The notes under the pieces: generated by a model
Told to the model about the DNA's origin: nothing
Seen by the model: the letters and a program-made list of their open reading frames with translations, nothing else
Database searches by the model: none
Shown here: positions 22,800-35,544 of the stretch, piece after piece
Layout: each line of letters begins with the position of its first letter
How positions within the stretch are numbered: position 1 is the stretch's first letter
DNA from: Ephemerocybe angulata
Taxonomy: Eukaryota > Basidiomycota > Agaricomycetes > Agaricales > Psathyrellaceae
Direction of reading: 5' to 3'
Assembly (NCBI GenBank): GCA_013368325.1
Contig: JAACJK010000110.1
Span: 1,054,001 to 1,118,000 of the forward strand
Length of the DNA stretch: 64,000 nt
Translations under genes and position numbers: made by a program

Positions 22800-24325
22800 A
22801 AACACGACAGAAATGAATCCCGCGAGAGGGGACGGGCGAGCTTGATGGGCTGTCAGAATCAAAGCACGGAAATTGCAGGAGTTGATGGACGTACACGATT
22901 TCAATGGCTTTTTAGATTATTGATGTTCCGGTAGGCTGTGCGAAAACGGGATGAGTTGGGAAGGAGATAATGAAATGAAATATATGACATACCTTTTCCA
23001 GGCATCGCGAAATAACGACGGATCGAAATCCCGCAAACGCTGTCACGGAACAGGAAATGCCGCACGTCTAAAACTATCAAATTAGTGGCCCATGGTCCCG
23101 CTGTCGATACGAAGACACAACAGAATTGCGTCCGGTGAGCAATGGATCTGAAGCATGAAAATGAGGCACGCACCGCATGGCTCCGACGCCGAGGGTGCAG
23201 TATCCAATTTTGCGAGATTTGAAGGCTTGCGGGCGCGTATCTTCGACGTGGCAGTCACTATCCGGAGCTGGGGTGTTGGACTCGGGACGCCATAGACGCT
23301 GAGTAGAGACACTATTGGAGTCAACAGAGAGGTCGCGAGTGGAGACGAGTGACGTACTGCAGCGAGGGCCGCGCCAGCGCGCATGGGGAAGTCGAGGTGA
23401 TGGCGCCGTCGGGATGCCCAAACGCAACAGAAATGCGTCCGGCGAGCGACGCGTCTGGATCCGGAGAATGGGTTTGAATGGCGTGAAGGGGAAAGGTAGT
23501 CAACAGAGGGGCCACATGGGGAGACGGGCGACGTACCAGAGCCTGAGCCAGTGCCGCGCCGGCGCATGTGGAAGTCGAGGTGATGGCGCCGGGACGCCCA
23601 AGGCAACAGAAATGCGTCCGGCGAGCGACGTGTTTTGGGGATGGGTTTGAATGGCGTGGAGGGGAATGGTAGTCAACAGAGAGGCCACAATGGGAGACGA
23701 GCGACGTACTGAGCGAGTGCCGTGCCCGCGCGTATGCGAAAGTCGAGGTGATGGCGCCGGGATTGCCCAAACGCAACAGAAATGCGTCCGGCGAGCGACG
23801 TGTCGGGGGCATGAGTTTGGATGGTTGTGGAGGGGAAGGGTAGCCACACACATTGGAAGAATTTGAGGCACATTCAAGTGCCGCTGCCAGCGGATATTTG
23901 AAGGACCGGATGTCAACGATGATGTTCTACAAGATAAAGCGACGACTCCGTATGAGTCAGTAGACACGTCATAATCTCCAGAAAGCCACGTACTAGGGAA
24001 CGAGCATTGCAGTCGTCTCGCTGGAAGCGCCCAAACGCAACAGAAATCCTTCCGGCGAGCGGTGTCGAGCGGCCTCGCGTGTGTAGTGAACCGTGAGGGG
24101 AGGTGACGACTCAGGCTGGCGCAACTGTACTGCTGTCCCTGGAATGAAGTCAGGAAAGCGGACAGAGCATCCATACGGTCAGTACTCACCGAGACTGTAG
24201 ACAGCGTCACCGAGACAGCGAGGGCAAGCGAGTTGATGACGAGGGCTGGGGCGAGAGACGATCAATGGAAGTGTGCTGGAACTTCGAATACACGACGTAT
24301 CGACGTCCGGCGAGCGACTTCAGGC
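22800..24325. repeat. degenerate internal tandem repeat in the spacer
   Basis: A conserved core, plus strand ACAGAAATGCGTCCGGCGAG, recurs at about 23417, 23597 and 23766 with near-identical 170-180 bp surroundings, and in weaker form at about 22803, 23113, 24029 and 24301. Outside the core, AAGTCGAGGTGATGGCGCCG, GTCAACAGAG and GGCCACA also repeat. Read on the minus strand, units have a GTACGT donor-like site followed by TGTTGACT, so the repeat may be a duplicated exon-intron module. The 170-300 codon minus-strand frames here are repeats of the same peptide in three registers and are not convincing proteins. Present in all four spacers. Confidence 0.7.
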
Positions 24326-24961
24326 AGAATGGAGGACATGGTGGGGGATGAAGGGGGGATAATTTGGAGGGCTGTATGGCCTGACTCTGAGAGTCGAAAT
24401 CAATTCTCGGAGGTACGGGATGTTGCAGGGGTGGAGATCATGCCGTGAGGGTGTGCGGTCGGGTAGCGCGAAACGTCACAATTGGGAAATTCAGCCCAAG
24501 TACCTGCTCTCCACCTACGCCCCTCCGCCGTGTTGGGGAGTTGAATGTAACTTGAATTACCAGTCACCTACAGTAGTACTTGAAGGGATAATACCGCAGG
24601 CATGGCAAAGCGACGAGTTCTCCAAGTCCCGCACTAAAGGCAGCGAGCCGACTAGTGTGAGAACGCGGACTTGGCGTTCAGAGATCTGCATCGCAATATC
24701 TCAGAGTGGCCTTGGAGCCTGTGGATATTGTGCAGGAATTCAACTGTATATTAATTCTCTGAATACACACACTGGTGGAGTAGATGGAGGACTACCTACG
24801 AGTACCTACGAGGGGAGGGGGACGATGGGCCGAGCCGTGTTTCGTCACGACAGAGGGCATCATGGACTCCCGCCCACACATCCGTAAGAGTCTATCCCCG
24901 AGGCTTGTTTAATCCCTCCTCGTGACCCGGTTAACGGGTAAACAGGGCACGCAGACTGGGG

Positions 24962-25325
24962 TATATAACCTGGGGAGAAATGGGAACCCACCCACATCCA
25001 TCCCGCCACTATGCCCTCTCGCCGGCACCCTCGTCTGCCGCGCCTGTCCCAGTCGTCGCCCGCGTCCGTCGTCACCCATCCCTCACCCCTGTCTGGCGCA
25101 GTCACCGCCTCTCTGTCGTGGTCGTAGTCAGTATCGCCGTCTCGCCGTCACGCTCCCCTTGCTCGCACCTTCGCCGTCGCAGCTGGCCACCTCTGTCTCG
25201 CGCCGCCACTCTTCCTCTGCCGCAGCTGTCGTGTTTGTAGTCAGTAGTACCCGTAGTCAGTAGTCAGTATTAGACCTCCCCGGCTCCGGTGCGCAGAGGA
25301 CACGCCGTCCCTCTGCGCGCCGGGG
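24962..25325 (+). promoter_or_regulatory. TATA box, 38-codon ORF and strong hairpin (unit 1)
   Basis: TATATAA at 24962-24968 is followed 49 bp later by an ATG that opens a 38-codon frame (25011-25127). Next comes AGTCAGTA repeated four times at 25235-25272. A hairpin at 25278-25325 pairs CCCCGGC and GCGCAGAGG with CCTCTGCGC and GCCGGGG: 16 bp with a 6-nt bulge and a 10-nt loop. The layout resembles a short capped transcript ending in a stable stem, converging on the 3' end of the spliceosomal gene. Function unknown. Confidence 0.5.
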
Positions 25326-25483
25326 CCGATAATGGAGGATGCCGTGGGAAGAGACACCTATGAAAAAACGCTGAAAGTTCGTTGAGCGAAAGAACCTACA
25401 TGAAACCGACAAGTCACAAGCCTTACGCGAACATTAAGAGTACACCGAGATACAGAAAGGAGGAGGGTAGAGGCAGAGATCTT

Positions 25484-26582
25484 CTATTTTCTTGCGAACG
25501 TAATCTGCGGGAGGGGTCAGAAACACGGCTCGTAACGCGAAAGGCAAACGCACCTTGATCTTGTTCTCTCCGTCCAACTTGTAATTGTGCAGCGCATCCT
25601 TGGCGACACCCGCACTCCCCTCGTCCAAGAATTCCACGAACGCAATGTCTTTCTTCGTCGGGATGAGACGGACTTCGTACAGATTGGGGTACTGGGAGAA
25701 GAGGGCGTTGAGCTGGTCCTTCGTGACCGACTCGGGCAGGTTTTGCAAGAAAAGAATCTTGTTCGGGGGAGGTACTCGTCCGGCATCTGGACGGCTGGCC
25801 GCTTGGCAGTGGGAAGCGCGGCTCCTCCGTCGACTGTGGGCACGGATTAGTAGACGCTGGGAAGATGCGGGGAGGGACGAACTTTCGGCTGCCAGACGTT
25901 TGGCGCGGAACTTGGCTTTGAGGGGTTTGTGTATCGCGTCGCTTCTGCGTGGAATATGTGAGTATGTATGGGTCGAAGAAGTTGGAGAACGGACTCTTGT
26001 GCTCCTGTCGCTTGGTTTGTGGTCGTCAAAGTTGTTGGGATCCTTCTTCTGCACCACCGCGTCTGATCGTGACCGTGCAAATGAGATTTGCTGAAGAATC
26101 ATTAGAACGTACTTCAACTTCAGATCGGATAGCCATGCACCATAGGTTTCGAGTAAAGCGGGAATCTCTGCACCTCCTTCATCGCTTTCTTCGCGACATC
26201 CGGATTCTCGAACGACACAAACGCTTGCCCCCGCATCCTCAGATTCTTATGCGCCACAACATCGAGTACCTCGCCGTATGTCTTGAACAATCCGCGTAGT
26301 GAGGCTTTCATCACTAAAGGCGACCATAATCCATCAGTTCATTTAATTGGCCCTAGATTCAAAATGCATACCGTCCGGCTTGATCTTTTCGTTCAGGTTT
26401 TGAATGTAGAGCGTTTCGCAAGAGTATTCGTCGGGTGTTGCTCCTTCGGCTACTACTGGGCCTACGCCTTCTACCGTTGCGGCTGCGAGCACTGGTGCGG
26501 GTTGGGCGAGTGTTGGCGCTGCGGTGACAACTCCTTGCATAGCATTGTCCTCCGACGTTGTAGGTGCTTGTACTTCGGCCAT
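25484..26582 (-). pseudogene. chimeric U1A/U2B''-type gene, copy 2 (A 5' half, B 3' half), with indels
   Basis: Same six-exon layout as paralogues A and B. Right of about 26097 (5' exons, first intron, intron 3) the bases follow A; left of about 25993 (linker exon, RRM2 exon, last exon, their introns) they follow B. Compared with B it lacks one G near 25766 in the RRM2 exon, one G near 25930 in the linker exon and one T near 26016 in the preceding exon. These are all homopolymer losses that shift the frame. They may be consensus errors; if corrected, the gene would encode essentially the A protein. Called pseudogene only because the sequence as given is broken. Confidence 0.75.
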
Positions 26583-29500
26583 ATTCGTGATATGAAGATG
26601 AAAAGGAAACGCCTGGAATGTGCAGGATGGAGATCTAGAAGTACTGGTAGATGGACTGTTGCAGCTTGCAGCTTGCAGCGAGTGGCTGTACATTTTGCTT
26701 GTCCTAAATTGTTTTGGAAGCCGTGGGCGTCTCGGCACTGGCTCGACGCACCTGCATGCGCATGATTGCCCTCTGATTGCCCTCTGCTCCCCTCGCCGCA
26801 ACGGACGCTGCTCAGCGCATGCACAAGGCCCGATCGACGTCGTTCAGGCGTCGAAACGTGGGAACGTTGCCCGACGTTCCTCTCCAATGCTCACCCATCC
26901 GCGCCTTTGCTTTCACTCTCAGAGGCGCGTCTCGACCCCCTCCAGCGTTCATTTCAATCAATCCATGCGATACAAATCTACGCTTCAAGTCTACACTACG
27001 ACGTCCCAAGCTACATCTCTTCCTGCCAACCAAGTCTACGCCCCCCGCCGCATTTATTCCAGATTGCGCACAAGCCTCTCACAGCCAACTACAATCGACG
27101 ACAACCCAGGACTGCTTTCACACCGACCGTGCAGGAATACGAGCAAGTCGGGCCTCAACGGCGTCCTGAGCGGCCAAGTATGGCCACTCACTACCGATAT
27201 CAGACCACGTCAGCCTTCCAAGGACACCCGTTGACGGACACCTCCCCACACTCGCACCGCCAATTCGCCGGGCGCGCCGTATTTACTTCACCAAGCACCC
27301 ACGCAGAGGCGCCACACTTCGACGGAGACCTGGCAAATACAGGTCAGCACGTACCGGACAAGTCGAAGCGAAAACACGCACTACGCCCCACATGGCCCCA
27401 ATCGAGGGCGCAGCCTGCGACGACGACCAAACAAGCGGTGACCGAAGCAGCATCAGCGAGCGTAAGGGATTCAACGCCATCGAACTTCCCTCGATCCAAG
27501 CATCGTCGCAACACTCCGCCAACACGTCGTCCTAGCGATTCCAGATGAGCACGCACATCATCTCCCAGGACATAAACGACTCACCAACGCACTCGGGGAT
27601 GGCGCACGTTGTGCTCACTTCACCACGCCTGGTGGCCGTCACGACACACTCGCCTCCGCCTCTACGCCTTCGGCTTGGCCCTTTGGATCACTCTCTACCG
27701 AATCCAGGTGAGTACCCGCCCCCTGAGCTAAATCTCCGATGAAATGACTCACCAAGAAGCACTAGAAATCCCCGGAACATCCCCTCTCAAGCTAAGCTCG
27801 CAAAGGCAAGCCCCGAACGGTCAGGTGGAGGTTGAGCACAATGGTTGCTGCGCTGACATGGTTCTGGGGCGAAAACAGGTGAGTATATAGGCCAGAATTT
27901 GAAGCCGACTTACTCACTTGCAACCCCAAACTCCAGGAGTCCTTACGCCTTCGCACATGCCTCCACCTCCCGCTCGAATATGGCCATCGGCTCCCCGAGT
28001 CGCGCTCTAGCGAATCCGGGTCCACACTGACCCTGCGAGCGACTTCCCGACGATCCCAGAAACTTCCGAAGCGAACCCCGGATTCGACCTAAGCCTGTGA
28101 ACCGCGATGGTGGCTGCGCTCGCATAGGGCTAGAGCAAAACTAGGTGAGTACGCGCCGTAGACCTGACACTGGCAGTGACAGACCAACTCACTGACCGAT
28201 GACCACAGCCTCCAGAAGACGGACCCAGTAGGTTTCGCCTGCGGCCTCATAGAGCGGCACTGGTCACGAGTCTAGGACCCCAGTACGCGACGCTCGCGCC
28301 CTCAACGTACGACTGCAGCAACGATCGGTGAGTGCGCTGCCACTACCACAAAGCACTGTCACTTACCTCGACGTAGCCTAGATACGTCAAGGACATCGTG
28401 GACAACACAACGGCTGGGTGAGGGTTATGCTTCGAGGAAGTCTGCGTCGGATAGGTAGGACGGTCACTGCGAAGGTATGTCAGTAATCAGAACCAATGTA
28501 TTGACATTACACGAATAGACTTGCCTTTTTGACGAGCATACCGTGTGTTGTGACCAGGCAGGTCCGGGCGTTGCGGAGATTACGACGACGTCCAGGGCTC
28601 GATGACGACCGTGAGTGCGTATGTCGACGACGGGGGAGAGCCGGTGTGAGTTTGCGACGGATCCAGGTGTGGTGAGGTTTCGACGACGGCGCGTGTGTGA
28701 GTGCGTATGTCGACGATGGGTGACCGGACGTAGCCTGTGAAGGACGGCGGCTGGAGAAATGGGAGTCAGCGACGACCTCGAATCTGGGGAAATTGTAAGC
28801 TCACATCGAGAGGCTTTCCGGTATTGCTGGCGGACGGCTGAGGGACAGAATGAGGTTAGACATGTCAACGAGTGAAGTGGTGTGAGCTCACTGCTTTGAC
28901 GATGAGCGGGCACGGCGTTGGAGGCTCTAAACAGTGAGGGAGAGGGTGAGCTCAATGTGGACGAGGGTGAGTAAGATAATTCACCTTGGGCATTGCGGAC
29001 CCGGGCTGCCACAAACCGAAGCCAGGTGAGTAACAACGTCGCACATGCATTCAAGGATACACTGACCTCGGGTTAGACACTGCACGACGGCGAGCAAAAC
29101 GGTCTGGAGAATGGGTGAGGACGATGTAGACGGTGAGCAGGATGCATAAAACCATACCTCGACGACGGGCTCGACGACGAGCAGCCGCGGGGGAAATCGA
29201 GGAAGATGGGGGACGTGGCAAGACGGAGAAGCGAGCCGGGGTATATATGTGGCGCGGGGGTCTGAAATGGGATGATCAAAGCGGGAATGGGAGAGGCTCG
29301 AGCTCGTCGTTGGAAGGCAACGACGAGCACGTAGAATAGAGTAGAGCGACAGAGTAGATAGTAAAACAATATAAAGGGGACGTCGAAATAAAAGAGTGGA
29401 ATAGTGAAATGGCAATAGGCTTGAAGTGAAGGGGGAATGCCACTCGCTGAGGAGGATGCAGAACCAACTCACATCCTCCCAGCTTTTATACCCCAAGTCC

Positions 29501-32500
29501 CCCACACCGACGACCCCGAGCTTCACACACGCGTGAGGTTATTCTGTCATGCCAAGTCTCGGAAGCGAAGTCTCCGGTGAGTGAGTGTGTGCGAAACCGC
29601 CGTCCAGAATAACTTACGTGCGTATCGCTCTGCGCCGATTCGCTCTTGGCCCAATCTCACGGCTCTGGAACGCCCCGTCGGCCTTAGCATAGTCAGGCTG
29701 TCTGTGTGGCTTACGTGTGTGATGGTTATGCCTGCCAGACTTGCCGAGATCTGGAATTAGTGTCGTTGTAATGGTGAATGGGGTGAGGAGGATGGGATCG
29801 AAGATCTTGTGCATTTCTTCGTTGGGACTTACTGGGGACATATAAACTATGGGATGGTATGTATCAATGTAGTTTCCACACGTAGCAGCTATTTGAGTAA
29901 AGTATTGCTTATATCTAACCAGTTGAATGAGCGACTCGACGAGTATCCGCCAACTGGGTTCTATAAACACATTCCACGATATCTGGGTGACTCCGGTCAC
30001 CAGCGCAAAATACGTACATAAACCTGCTATCTAGCTGCCAAGCCAGACATTATCCACCTCAACCGAACGCCCAGGCGCAGAACTCACGCAAATCGACGCC
30101 AAACACATTCTCCCGCTCACCCCATTCACGCAAATAAGTCAAGTACATAAGTTGTAAATTTTCCCTGGCCGAGTGACAGCTGCAGAATGCTGTGTCACCG
30201 CTTACTGCTAGTGTGTGAGTAAACGTAAGATGGGCTTTGAATGGGTGCGAGAGCACGGTTGGAGCGTAGGATGGGTGGAGGAGTAGAAGCGAGGTGGGCT
30301 TCATGCAGCTTTTCTACGAGTTTGGGTCTTGGTGGAAGGTAAGGGGTACCCTACTAATTGCGATAGGTATGTAATCCAAATGTACCTACTAACCTAGAGG
30401 CTTGTATGTAACGAGTACCACTGCAATCGCATCCTTTGCACTTGGCGCTTAATCACCAAGAACCGCTCTACCAGTGCCGTGGATTCAATTGAGCATCCAC
30501 ACGGCGCGTCATCGGTTCCTGAATGGCACACGTCATCTATATTTACCTTTATATACCTATTTATCCCTGACATATCTCCAAACGAGCCGAACGCATCTTC
30601 GACGCGCACCACCAAAGTCTCGTCGCGGTTCCCATCTTGGCGTTGACTTGCATGTTCGGATGCTCATGCCGGCTTCAGAGAGCGGTTACCAGTCATCGGC
30701 CACCAAATCTGAGAATGTGATGTAGGCCTGAGTATGCAAAATAGACTTCTCGCGGAGGCACTCAGGAGTCAATCCTTGGTTTGGAGGGTTGAGCCAGTAT
30801 ATGCCAAGTAGTTTCGATATTGACCATAGCAAAGGCGCCAATACACTCGGTTGGTAGCTATATTACATACATGGGATACAACACTACACATGTAAGCAAC
30901 TATGGGCCTTACAGTCCACTGGAGAATGCCCAGGAAGTGAACGCGACGCTTTAGCGCCATGGGCGCTTATCTCGGCGAAACGTCAATATCTTATTCTCCG
31001 GCGCAATTTCGTCGTATAAACTAAGTCTATAGTAATTAGAAATAGCCTATCTCCTATATTACTAGAACGAAATACGGCGTAGGGCAATTGCCAGGTCTCG
31101 AAGGTGAAACCAAAGCGGATACTACGATTTCTCAAGTCCGCCGGGCCCAGTGCCGCCGAAGTGACGACATTTACTTCGACGGCATTTCTGGACCCCTGAA
31201 ATTCTACGTAACGAGGCGGGGGTACTCTATACATCTTAAATTAAGCACCGTGGACTGGACAACATCATCCGACGCGATGAGCGCGCCTGCGCTGCCGAAA
31301 TGATAAATATATAAATCATGTTAGCGCAGATTCGTACACGGAAAAGAGGACAAGCGTACCTATGGGAACTATGGAAACTTGCGCATAGCCGTAAATTTAC
31401 TTCAAAGAGTCCTGAATTTGGAAAGGGGTTATGAGATGGGTGCTCGGGATGATGGATAATGTGCGCTTACGGAAGGGCCGGGCCCGGTCCAGAAAACACG
31501 CTGGTGCCTGCATCGCGATGTCAAAGGGAGAAGGCATCAGATCAAAGTGCATACGTACCACTCAAAATAGCTGGTAAGCTCCGTGAATGATCTTTGAGGC
31601 GATGCGAGCGTGCTGGGGAGGACCGAGTGAGCGCGAGGGCGCGAGATGATGACACGCTTGGCGCCAGATATATCCTCCGCGCTGTCACCTGTGAGGTACC
31701 GAAAATCATAGCAATTTAAATACAAGGCTGACGTACCATGCGTGAGATTCAAAGTTTTCGGCGGTATGTCGAAACACGACAGAAATGAATCCCGCGAGAG
31801 GGGACGGGCGAGCTTGATGGGCTGTCAGAATCAAAGCACGGAATTGCAGGAGTTGATGGACGTACACGATTTCAATGGCTTTTTTAGATTATGATGTTCC
31901 GGTAGGCTGTGCGAAAACGGGATGAGTTGGGAAGGAGATAATGAAATGAAATATTGACATACCTTTTCCAGGCATCGCGAAATAACGACGGATCGAAATC
32001 CCGCAAACGCTGTCACGGAACAGGAAATGCCGCACGTCTAAAACTATCAAATTAGTGGCCCATGGTCCCGCTGTCGATACGAAGACACAACAGAATTGCG
32101 TCCGGTGAGCAATGGATCTGAAGCATGAAAATGAGGCACGCACCGCATGGCTCCGACGCCGAGGGTGCAGTATCCAATTTGCGAGATTTGAAGGCTTGCG
32201 GGCGCGTATCTTCGACGTGGCAGTCACTATCCGGAGCTGGGGGTTGGACTCGGGACGCCATAGACGCTGAGTAGAGACACTATTGGAGTCAACAGAGAGG
32301 TCGCGAGTGGAGACGAGTGACGTACTGCAGCGAGGGCCGCGCCAGCGCGCATGGGAAGTCGAGGTGATGGCGCCGTCGGGATGCCCAAACGCAACAGAAA
32401 TGCGTCCGGCGAGCGACGCGTCTGGATCCGGAGAATGGGTTTGAATGGCGTGAAGGGGAAAGGTAGTCAACAGAGGGGCCACATGGGGAGACGGGCGACG

Positions 32501-33926
32501 TACCAGAGCCTGAGCCAGTGCCGCGCCGGCGCATGTGGAAGTCGAGGTGATGGCGCCGGGACGCCCAAGGCAACAGAAATGCGTCCGGCGAGCGACGTGT
32601 TTTGGGGATGGGTTTGAATGGCGTGGAGGGGAATGGTAGTCAACAGAGAGGCCACAATGGGAGACGAGCGACGTACTGAGCGAGTGCCGTGCCCGCGCGT
32701 ATGCGAAAGTCGAGGTGATGGCGCCGGGATTGCCCAAACGCAACAGAAATGCGTCCGGCGAGCGACGTGTCGGGGGCATGAGTTTGGATGGTTGTGGAGG
32801 GGAAGGGTAGCCACACACATTGGAAGAATTTGAGGCACATTCAAGTGCCGCTGCCAGCGGATATTTGAAGGACCGGATGTCAACGATGATGTTCTACAAG
32901 ATAAAGCGACGACTCCGTATGAGTCAGTAGACACGTCATAATCTCCAGAAAGCCACGTACTAGGGAACGAGCATTGCAGTCGTCTCGCTGGAAGCGCCCA
33001 AACGCAACAGAAATCCTTCCGGCGAGCGGTGTCGAGCGGCCTCGCGTGTGTAGTGAACCGTGAAGGGGAGGTGACGACTCAGGCTGGCGCAACTGTACTG
33101 CTGTCCCTGGAATGAAGTCAGGAAAGCGGACAGAGCATCCATACGGTCAGTACTCACCGAGACTGTAGACAGCGTCACCGAGACAGCGAGGGCAAGCGAG
33201 TTGATGACGAGGGCTGGGGCGAGAGACGATCAATGGAAGTGTGCTGGAACTTCGAATACACGACGTATCGACGTCCGGCGAGCGACTTCAGGCAGAATGG
33301 AGGACATGGTGGGGGATGAAGGGGGGATAATTTGGAGGGCTGTATGGCCTGACTCTGAGAGTCGAAATCAATTCTCGGAGGTACGGGATGTGCAGGGGTG
33401 GAGATCATGCGTGAGGGTGTGCGGTCGGGTAGCGCGAAACGTCACAATTGGGAATTCAGCCCAAGTACCTGCTCTCCACCTACGCCCCTCCGCCGTGTTG
33501 GGGAGTTGAATGTAACTTGAATTACCAGTCACCTACAGTAGTACTTGAGGGATAATACCGCAGGCATGGCAAAGCGACGAGTTCTCCAAGTCCCGCACTA
33601 AAGGCAGCGAGCCGACTAGTGTGAGAACGCGGACTTGGCGTTCAGAGATCTGCATCGCAATATCTCAGAGTGGCCTTGGAGCCTGTGGATATTGTGCAGG
33701 AATTCAACTGTATATTAATTCTCTGAATACACACACTGGTGGAGTAGATGGAGGACTACCTACGAGTACCTACGAGGGGAGGGGGACGATGGGCCGAGCC
33801 GGTGTTTCGTCACGACAGAGGGCATCATGGACTCCCGCCCACACATCCGTAAGAGTCTATCCCCGAGGCTTGTTTAATCCCTCCTCGTGACCCGGTTAAC
33901 GGGTAAACAGGGCACGCAGACTGGGG

Positions 33927-34290
33927 TATATAACCTGGGGAGAAATGGGAACCCACCCACATCCATCCCGCCACTATGCCCTCTCGCCGGCACCCTCGTC
34001 TGCCGCGCCTGTCCCAGTCGTCGCCCGCGTCCGTCGTCACCCATCCCTCACCCCTGTCTGGCGCAGTCACCGCCTCTCTGTCGTGGTCGTAGTCAGTATC
34101 GCCGTCTCGCCGTCACGCTCCCCTTGCTCGCACCTTCGCCGTCGCAGCTGGCCACCTCTGTCTCGCGCCGCCACTCTTCCTCTGCCGCAGCTGTCGTGTT
34201 TGTAGTCAGTAGTACCCGTAGTCAGTAGTCAGTATTAGACCTCCCCGGCTCCGGTGCGCAGAGGACACGCCGTCCCTCTGCGCGCCGGGG
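33927..34290 (+). promoter_or_regulatory. TATA box, mini-ORF and hairpin (unit 2)
   Basis: Copy of the unit 1 module: TATATAA at 33927-33933, ATG at 33976, hairpin at 34243-34290 with both arms intact. Confidence 0.5.
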
Positions 34291-34449
34291 CCGATAATGG
34301 AGGATGCCGTGGGAAGAGACACCTATGAAAAAAACGCTGAAAGTTCGTTGAGCGAAAGAACCTACATGAAACCGACAAGTCACAAGCCTTACGCGAACAT
34401 TAAGAGTACACCGAGATACAGAAAGGAGGAGGGTAGAGGCAGAGATCTT

Positions 34450-35544
34450 CTATTTTCTTGCGAACGTAATCTGCGGGAGGGGTCAGAACACGGCTCGTAA
34501 CGCGAAAGGCAAACGCACCTTGATCTTGTTCTCTCCGTCCAACTTGTAATTGTGCAGCGCATCCTTGGCGACACCCGCACTCCCCTCGTCCAAGAATTCC
34601 ACGAACGCAATGTCTTCTTCGTCGGGATGAACGGACTTCGTACAGATTGGGGTACTGGGAGAAGAGGGCGTTGAGCTGGTCCTTCGTGACCGACTCGGGC
34701 AGGTTTTGCAAGAAAAGAATCTTGTTCGGGGGGAGGTACTCGTCCGGCATCTGGACGGCTGGCCGCTTGGCAGTGGGAAGCGCGGCTCCTCCGTCGACTG
34801 TGGGCACGGATTAGTAGACGCTGGGAAGATGCGGGGAGGGACGAACTTTCGGCTGCCAGACGTTTGGCGCGGAACTTGGCTTTGAGGGGGTTTGTGTATC
34901 GCGTCGCTTCTGCGTGGAATATGTGAGTATGTATGGGTCGAAGAAGTTGGAGAACGGACTCTTGTGCTCCTGTCGCTTGGTTTTGTGGTCGTCAAAGTTG
35001 TTGGGATCCTTCTTCTGCACCACCGCGTCTGATCGTGACCGTGCAAATGAGATTTGCTGAAGAATCATTAGAACGTACTTCAACTTCAGATCGGATAGCC
35101 ATGCACCATAGGTTTCGAGTAAAGCGGGAATCTCTGCACCTCCTTCATCGCTTTCTTCGCGACATCCGGATTCTCGAACGACACAAACGCTTGCCCCCGC
35201 ATCCTCAGATCTTATGCGCCACAACATCGAGTACCTCGCCGTATGTCTTGAACAATCCGCGTAGTGAGGCTTTCATCACTAAAGGCGACCATAATCCATC
35301 AGTTCATTTAATTGCCCTAGATTCAAAATGCATACCGTCCGGCTTGATCTTTCGTTCAGGTTTTGAATGTAGAGCGTTTCGCAAGAGTATTCGTCGGGTG
35401 TTGCTCCTTCGGCTACTACTGGGCCTACGCCTTCTACCGTTGCGGCTGCGAGCACTGGTGCGGGTTGGCGAGTGTTGGCGCTGCGGTGACAACTCCTTGC
35501 ATAGCATTGTCCTCCGACGTTGTAGGTGCTTGTACTTCGGCCAT
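34450..35544 (-). pseudogene. chimeric U1A/U2B''-type gene, copy 3, most indels
   Basis: Same A/B chimera with the same junction as copy 2. Single-base losses break both RRMs: two in the RRM2 exon around 34613-34632 (within the RNP1 region), one near 35210 and one near 35352 in the RRM1-coding part, and one near 35468 in the first exon. Its linker-exon G run (near 34886) is intact, unlike copies 2 and 4, so the lesions are not shared by descent. That supports consensus error or independent decay. Confidence 0.75.

Larger units (their letters stand above)
17577..25483. repeat. spacer of unit 1
   Basis: About 7.8 kb between gene A and the first chimeric gene. Order: about 170 bp of promoter-side sequence also found upstream of gene B; a C-rich, stop-poor stretch (17.77-18.7 kb); a chain of plus-strand intron-like elements (18.70-20.07 kb); AT-richer DNA (20.8-22.6 kb); a degenerate internal repeat (22.8-24.3 kb); then a TATA/mini-ORF/hairpin module (24.96-25.33 kb). 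I recognise no protein domain in any frame. Open frames of 150-310 codons in the C-rich and repeat parts overlap in several frames and look compositional. No terminal repeats, transposase or reverse transcriptase motifs were seen. Confidence 0.7.
25484..34449. repeat. tandem unit 2
   Basis: Second 9-kb unit: chimeric gene plus spacer. Bases 26.6-28.6 kb are almost identical to unit 1; from about 28.7 kb to its end there is a missing or added single base roughly every 50-150 bp, mainly in homopolymers. The intron-like chain and the internal repeat are present at the expected offsets. Confidence 0.9.

Noticed and set aside
23321..24210. Long minus-strand frames rich in RRTHFCCVW / AGRISVAFG / SPDAFLLRLG
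   Set aside because: They are the same DNA repeat read in three registers, broken by indels between units; there is no coding signature.
22900..24330. CRISPR-like array from the recurring core
   Set aside because: Spacing is 170-310 bp, flanks are themselves repeated, and the organism is a fungus.
17577..25483. Spacer as an intact transposon or LTR element
   Set aside because: No terminal repeats, target-site duplications, transposase, integrase or reverse transcriptase motifs seen. The units are explained by recombination between flanking genes.
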